A DNA stretch of 64,000 nucleotides from Sequoia sempervirens. Its lineage: Eukaryota; Streptophyta; Pinopsida; Cupressales; Cupressaceae. Of the stretch, positions 59,380 through 64,000 are shown one piece after another. The stretch lies in NCBI GenBank assembly GCA_007258455.2, contig VDFB02000003.1, positions 36,893,733 to 36,957,732 of the forward strand, in the 5' to 3' direction. The notes under the pieces were generated by a model. The model saw only the letters and a program-made list of their open reading frames with translations. It made no database searches and had not been told where the DNA came from. Within the stretch, counting starts at the first letter, position 1. The number at the start of each line of letters is the position of its first letter. The translations under genes and the position numbers were made by a program.

Positions 59380-59960
59380 TTGTATCGACAACTTGTTGGT
59401 AGTCTCATCTATCTGACTCATACGAGACCCAATATTTCATATGCATTAGAAAGCAGCTAAATGAATTCTCCAATACATCAAGGGTACTCACAATTATGGG
59501 ATTCAATATGCAATGATTGTGGATTTTAACTTTGTGGGAAAAAGATTCAGATTGGGTAGGTGATTCTCAAGATCGTAACTTGTCTACTTTATGGTATTAC
59601 TTCTCCCTTCGTTCTGGTCCATTTTGTTGGTCGATCAAGAAGTAGTCTACTATTGCTCTTTCTTCTATAGAGGTTGAGTATTGAGGAGCAGTTAATGCTA
59701 CTGCTAAGGCCATTTGGCTTCAAAACATTCTCACTGAGTTTCTCATTACCTTCTAGAAGACCATAGTCATCTATTGTGACAACCAGAGTGTGATTCAAAT
59801 CTCTCGCAATCCATTCCATCATCAGCAGACCAAGCACATCGAGATCCATATGCACTACATTTGAGATATAATTCATTCAAAGATCATTGATCTCAAGTAC
59901 TGTCTAACATCAAATCATATTGCAGACATCTTCACCAAACCCTTCACTGAGATCAAGTTC
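59380..59960 (+). pseudogene. Copia RNase H
   Basis: The region after RPNISYALE includes, in shifting frames, an EAEY-like motif followed by NATAKAIWLQNIL, a YCDNQSVIQIS segment and HIEIHMHYI. Heavily decayed. Confidence 0.7.
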
Positions 59961-60163
59961 CTTCATTTACAAGCTTTGCTTGGGGTTCGATTGGTGTCCT
60001 CCTTGGGGACGTTACTTAGTCATTCTTTTCTTCTCTCTATTTTGTGGGTGTTGTCTCTCTCTTTATGGGGGGGAATTTGATATGTACATTTGTACCTAAC
60101 ATCACCTCATTTTTTGAGACCCATCATCTTTCACATCCTCCTAATTTGTGCTTGAGGGGGGGG

Positions 60164-60484
60164 TGTTGGTGTAGGCTTTTATTTTCCTAGTGGGTTAATT
60201 TATTTTCCCTTAGTCCTAGGTTTTTCCTACACTTTGATTAAGCTTGCTTAGGATAATAAATTGAGTTTAATACTAGGAGATAAGTGATGTGATGTCCCTT
60301 CCTTAAAGGGTGAAACACTTTCCACATTTGGTGGCATCCTCCACTTTTGTGGTTGATTCCTATTGCTTGGATCTTCCACCTACCTCCTCTCCTAAGTTCT
60401 ATATAAAGTCACTACCTAGCTTGTATTTGTATCTTTTATGCAACTTTGCATTATATTTATTTTCATCTTGAAAGCTCTTAATAC
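60164..60484 (+). repeat. Copia 3' LTR, left part
   Basis: It begins TGTTGGTGTAGG directly after the PPT at 60151-60163 and is cut at 60484 by the next element. Confidence 0.88.
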
Positions 60485-62115
60485 TGAACCATAGATTTTT
60501 GGGCATGAGGCTTATAGGCTACTCTTGCACTCTTAGGATGTTTCACCTAAAAGGAGAGAGATAAACCTCACAAAAAATCAGTGTGGTTCACTCAAATTAA
60601 GATGTGTATGATATTAATAAGGCTAAATGAGATGATCCAAATGCAACTAAGCTAAGTAATTGACTGATTATGAATGCAAAACCTAAGAAATATGCAATGT
60701 TTGAAAACACAATGTGATATGAAAGCATGAACTAAATATGAACAAATGCAAAACAAAAAAGAAGAAGGTTGAATTTCAGAGTGCGCCTGGGAAGAGAATG
60801 AAGAATCTAGAGTGTCTTGAATGTTGACAGAGATCACTGAAAAATCACCAATGGGACTCATTCGCCACTGATGGCGAATCAGTCCTACTTCTAATGAAAA
60901 CTTCTAAAAATAGGTTTTTGAGTGTCGAGATTTGGAATTTGACAAAATCTAACTTTCCAGCCTTAAGGTGGGACTCATTCGCCACTGATGGTGAATCAGT
61001 CCTCTCCCAAAATTCTTTGAAATCAAGGACCAATTCTGTAGAACCAAATCTGAGGTTATCTTCTTGTCAGGTTGACAGAGTCAAATCTGCAGAAAACGGA
61101 CTGTGGGTTATCTCCAAGCTTGAAATAGGTTTTATTTGACTTGAAACACTTTGTTGACTTCTTGTCCACTTTTCAACACCTAAATACTTGATAAATCTGC
61201 ATACAAAATTCTACAAACATACATGCAAAAGGGGGAAAATGGTTAAGGGTTAGGTTATAGGGATTTGCCTTGGTCACAAATCCACTTTGGTAATCAAACC
61301 CCTAATGAAGAAATGAATTGAAATGAACAAGGAAAGATGAATAAACAACATGCAAATGTCCTAAACTCACCAACCTTGTTGAAGAAATCTGAAGATATAT
61401 CAATGGCGGCTCCAAAATACTTGATTGATGCTTGATTGAATGATGCAAAGTGCTTGAATGCTTGAATGAATGAGTGAATTAGTGAACTTGATGAATGGAG
61501 GATTAAAATGAGAATAAAAACACTTATTTATACACAATTGTGCCTTAGTAACCCAAAGATACCTCATCACAGGCTGACATAAGGTGGTTTTAAATAAAAA
61601 CCCGAAAGAAAATTTGAAATATTTTGAATTTTGAGCCAAGAGGGACTCACTCGCCACCCATGGTGAATGGGTGCCACCTTGGAATTGAAAGTGGGTGTTA
61701 GGAATTATCTTGCATTTAATGTTTTTTTTCAAGTTTACATTCAAAAACACACTTAATTAAGCCTTATGAGTGCATAAAGGGGTCAACTAAAGCATAAGAA
61801 AGGTGTAAATAGTGAAATTGAGCCTAGAAAAGCATGAAATCTTGTTATAAGACTTTACAACACTTCAAAATAGGACATGATAAGTGATGAAAAGGTGATT
61901 TTTAGGTGAGTTGTAATGAATAGAGTCTAGAAAAGTGTAGAAATGTTTTACAACACTTCACAACACCTTCACAAGATGCCATAATTTGAATTTTTAGGAC
62001 CTAATGTGAATGTTCAAGCCACATTGCAACATTAAATCAGAAAAATGGACCAAGCATCATGAAGAAAGACCTAAAAGACCATGAAAATGTCAAAGGGCCA
62101 TTTTTATACGGCACA
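60485..62115 (-). repeat. 3' LTR of second gypsy-like copy
   Basis: It is 1631 bp and begins TGTGCCGTAT on the minus strand. Hairpin motifs lie at 60853-60885, 60970-61002 and 61642-61674; the TATA box is in reverse at 61525-61532. ORFs at 60652-61139 and 61400-61750 are LTR readings. Confidence 0.85.
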
Positions 62116-62130
62116 TTTAGCCCCCACTTT
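62116..62130 (-). other. Polypurine tract of second copy
   Basis: The minus strand reads aaagtgggggctaaa adjoining the LTR. Confidence 0.8.
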
Positions 62131-63299
62131 AGTGAGAGGATGAACTTGCTTCAAACTCACACTAAAGTAGCCATGCATATCGAGAAGGATCCTAATGTAC
62201 TTATGTTAGCAAGATGGAATGACAACAATCAAGAGCAGTGATAAAGCCCCCAGGATGAAGATCCCATGGAAAACTAAACATAAGAACAAAGGAACACGAG
62301 TGAAAGAAGAAGAGAGGAAATTGGATTGAGCTTCGATCATTTGTCCAACTAGTTGTGGATTAGATCTAGGTTGTTTGTGAAAAAAAAAAGAGAATGCATA
62401 CTCACTCTGGGGTGACATAACTCATGGTGGTCCACCAAGTGAGAAAACCCAAAAAGGTAAGATACATACGCTAGTTGGTATGCACTCACAAACACATAGG
62501 TGGCTATGGGGAAAGTCGTGTTGTTGAATGGGCTTCGTGCTCAACCATATCAAAGTTATACCTCCTGATAACTTTAACAAGGTACCACAAGGGAAAATTT
62601 TGGTTCATGCTTCATGAGACAAGCTTTGCATGCTTAGAACCCATGAAAAAAGAGCAAGGTACCACAGGCATGCAAGTTGTGTTATGCAAGGTGGCAAAAA
62701 AGTAAAATGTGAAAATGTAACATGTAAAATGTAAAAGATGTTCAAATGAGTCTTGTTGAGTTCATGCAAGGTCTGTCACTTAGGGAACATTTTGTTTAAT
62801 GTCTCCAAGAGAGGACCAATCAAATAATATAATATTCACAACTTAGGGGATGCAGTGTGTCGCATCAGGCCACTAAGAGGAATGTAATATGCTAAGATAG
62901 ATCACACTTATAAAGGACATCAAACCCAATGTCATCCACAAAGTGACGAACGTGTCGTATGAAGTGACAAGGCTACACTAAGAACCAAAAATGTAAATGG
63001 AATTATGCCAAAGTATGCCCCCCACTTTAAAGGAATTGCTACACACCATTCTATGAGCAATTACTTTAAAGTAGCAAAGGGAAAATAAATGCAAAAAGAA
63101 AACAAGACATGAGAGCCAACTTGGAAAGCCCCTGTGCCAAGTCATATGTTTCCAAGTAAAGCTACATCATGTAAATGAAAAAGAGAAAAAAAGAAAGGGA
63201 TTTTCCCCCCAGAAAGGAGCACACCAAACACATAAGGGATCTATGGATTTGGGGTCAGTATATTTGTTGCTGCAATGTTTTTATGAAAGAGCTCAAAAT
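62131..63299. other. Interior non-coding region of second copy
   Basis: It is matched in reverse by 9526-10696. The small ORFs at 62059-62705 are not supported as genes. Confidence 0.6.
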
Positions 63300-63775
63300 T
63301 GTCATCATTCCCCAAAGTGCATAAAACTGGAAGAATGACACAAAGAGAGTGAAAAGAAAAGGAAAACAAAGTCCATTTTGGGTCAACACATAAGAAACAT
63401 TGCAGTCTTCAACACATTGCATTGTCCCCAAAAGGAAAACACAAACGAAAAGAAAATGAAAAGGTAAAAAAGAAAAAGAAAAAGCTTTTGGGTCAACATG
63501 AAGGAGACATTTCAGTCTCAATGTCTTACGTCATCCCCAAAAGGAAAACACAAGAAAAAGACAAAGTAAAAAGAAAAAGAGACCAATTGGGTCAACAAGG
63601 AAGAGACATAGGGTATCTCAATGCTTTGTGTCATCCCCAAAAGGAAAACACAAGAGTAAAAATAAAAAAGGAAAAAGGACCATTTGGGTCAGCATGGAAG
63701 AGACATAAGGTGTCTCAACACTGTGTCATCCCCAAAGGGAAAACACAAAACAAAAGTGAAAAATACAATGCACGA
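63300..63775 (-). repeat. Tandem array of second copy, about five units
   Basis: Anchors (g)catccccaaaaggaaaac lie near 63303, 63421, 63530, 63629 and 63725, spaced 96-118 bp. This is the reverse counterpart of 8905-9525. Confidence 0.85.
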
Positions 63776-64000
63776 CATATAGAAGAGTAGAGGTACAAAT
63801 AGAGGAAGAGCACAAAGAGAGAGAACATTAAACACACATTACAGGGGAACAAAAAACGCACATAAGAGCACACCAAAGAAAAGAAAAAGAAAAAGGAAAA
63901 TGTGAAAAAGCTAGCAAGGAAAATTCAATTCAACCATCTAACAGGTCATCTACCTCCCAATCATGTTCAGTATATTGCAATGGCAGTTGACTGTCCAAAG

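Larger units (their letters stand above)
53989..60484 (+). mobile_element. Copia retrotransposon, 3' LTR interrupted
   Basis: The 5' LTR (53989-54453) starts TGTTGGTGTAGG and ends taaca. It is followed at once by the PBS TGGTGTCAGAGC. Then come a 1.5 kb leader, gag, protease, integrase, RT, RNase H, a PPT (cttgaggggggg) and the first 321 bp of the 3' LTR (60164-60484), where a reverse gypsy-like element has inserted. All ORFs are broken. The family is distinct from the Copia at 25709-31865 in LTR sequence and PBS. The right TSD lies outside the window. Confidence 0.88.
60485..64000 (-). mobile_element. Second copy of the gypsy-like element, truncated by window end
   Basis: In reverse orientation it has its 3' LTR (60485-62115), PPT, the non-coding interior and the tandem array, matching 8690-13038. 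The gag-like ORF and 5' LTR lie beyond the right edge. It starts TGAACC inside the Copia 3' LTR; the target base group aatac precedes it. It lacks the 768-bp DNA transposon. Confidence 0.85.

Noticed and set aside
59980..60000. ggttcgattgg as a tRNA B-box
   Set aside because: No A-box or cloverleaf could be built around it, and it lies at the 3' end of Copia RNase H.

Overview
The window is a piece of a large, repeat-rich seed-plant nuclear genome, most likely a gymnosperm (conifer). The evidence is AT-rich non-coding DNA packed with decayed LTR retrotransposons and LINEs, many flanked by visible target-site duplications (TSDs), and a single well-preserved cellular coding exon: a cytochrome P450 of the CYP85 clan that looks like the CYP716/CYP725 group (the group that includes the taxane hydroxylases of yew). 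There are no rRNA genes, no convincing tRNA genes, no CRISPR array and no prokaryotic operon structure. The species assignment is inference.

Layout. 1-5.5 kb: an unidentified ORF open at the left edge, T-rich DNA, and a roughly 1.1 kb field of degenerate GTCTCGCCGA-type repeats. 5.5-13.0 kb: a complete non-autonomous gypsy-like element (5483-13038) with 1.6 kb LTRs, a gag-like remnant, an approximately 90-bp tandem array, a polypurine tract (PPT), and a 768-bp terminal-inverted-repeat transposon inside its 3' LTR. 13.6-22.0 kb: an 8.4 kb LINE bounded by a 20-bp TSD (18/20 identical). It has ORF1 (DUF4283-like domain plus zinc knuckle), ORF2 (endonuclease, reverse transcriptase, zf-RVT, RNase H) and an unexpected third ORF of about 500 codons. 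23.8-24.8 kb: one LTR and primer-binding site (PBS) of a minus-strand gypsy element. 25.7-31.9 kb: a complete minus-strand Copia element (951-bp LTRs, TSD TAACC). 32.2-38.2 kb: a small, short-LTR minus-strand element (TSD TAAAG) into which a complete gag-only element with 1.37 kb LTRs (33747-37641, TSD GTGAT) is nested. 43.2-48.6 kb: an unidentified decayed coding region split by a reverse-oriented solo LTR (44978-46810, TSD AAGAG). 49.4-50.4 kb: P450 exon 1. 50.7-54.0 kb: an antisense 5'-truncated LINE. 54.0-60.5 kb: a forward Copia element whose 3' LTR is broken by a second copy of the first gypsy-like family (60485 to the right edge, reverse orientation).

Only the P450 exon looks like a functional cellular gene. 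It ends in a clean splice donor at 50380 and no exon 2 with the haem-binding loop is visible before the window end. Either the gene has an intron of more than 13.6 kb filled with nested transposons, or it is truncated. The other recurrent theme is a GGGACTCATTCGCCA-type hairpin found several times in every LTR of the gypsy-like family, with compensatory base changes between subfamilies.
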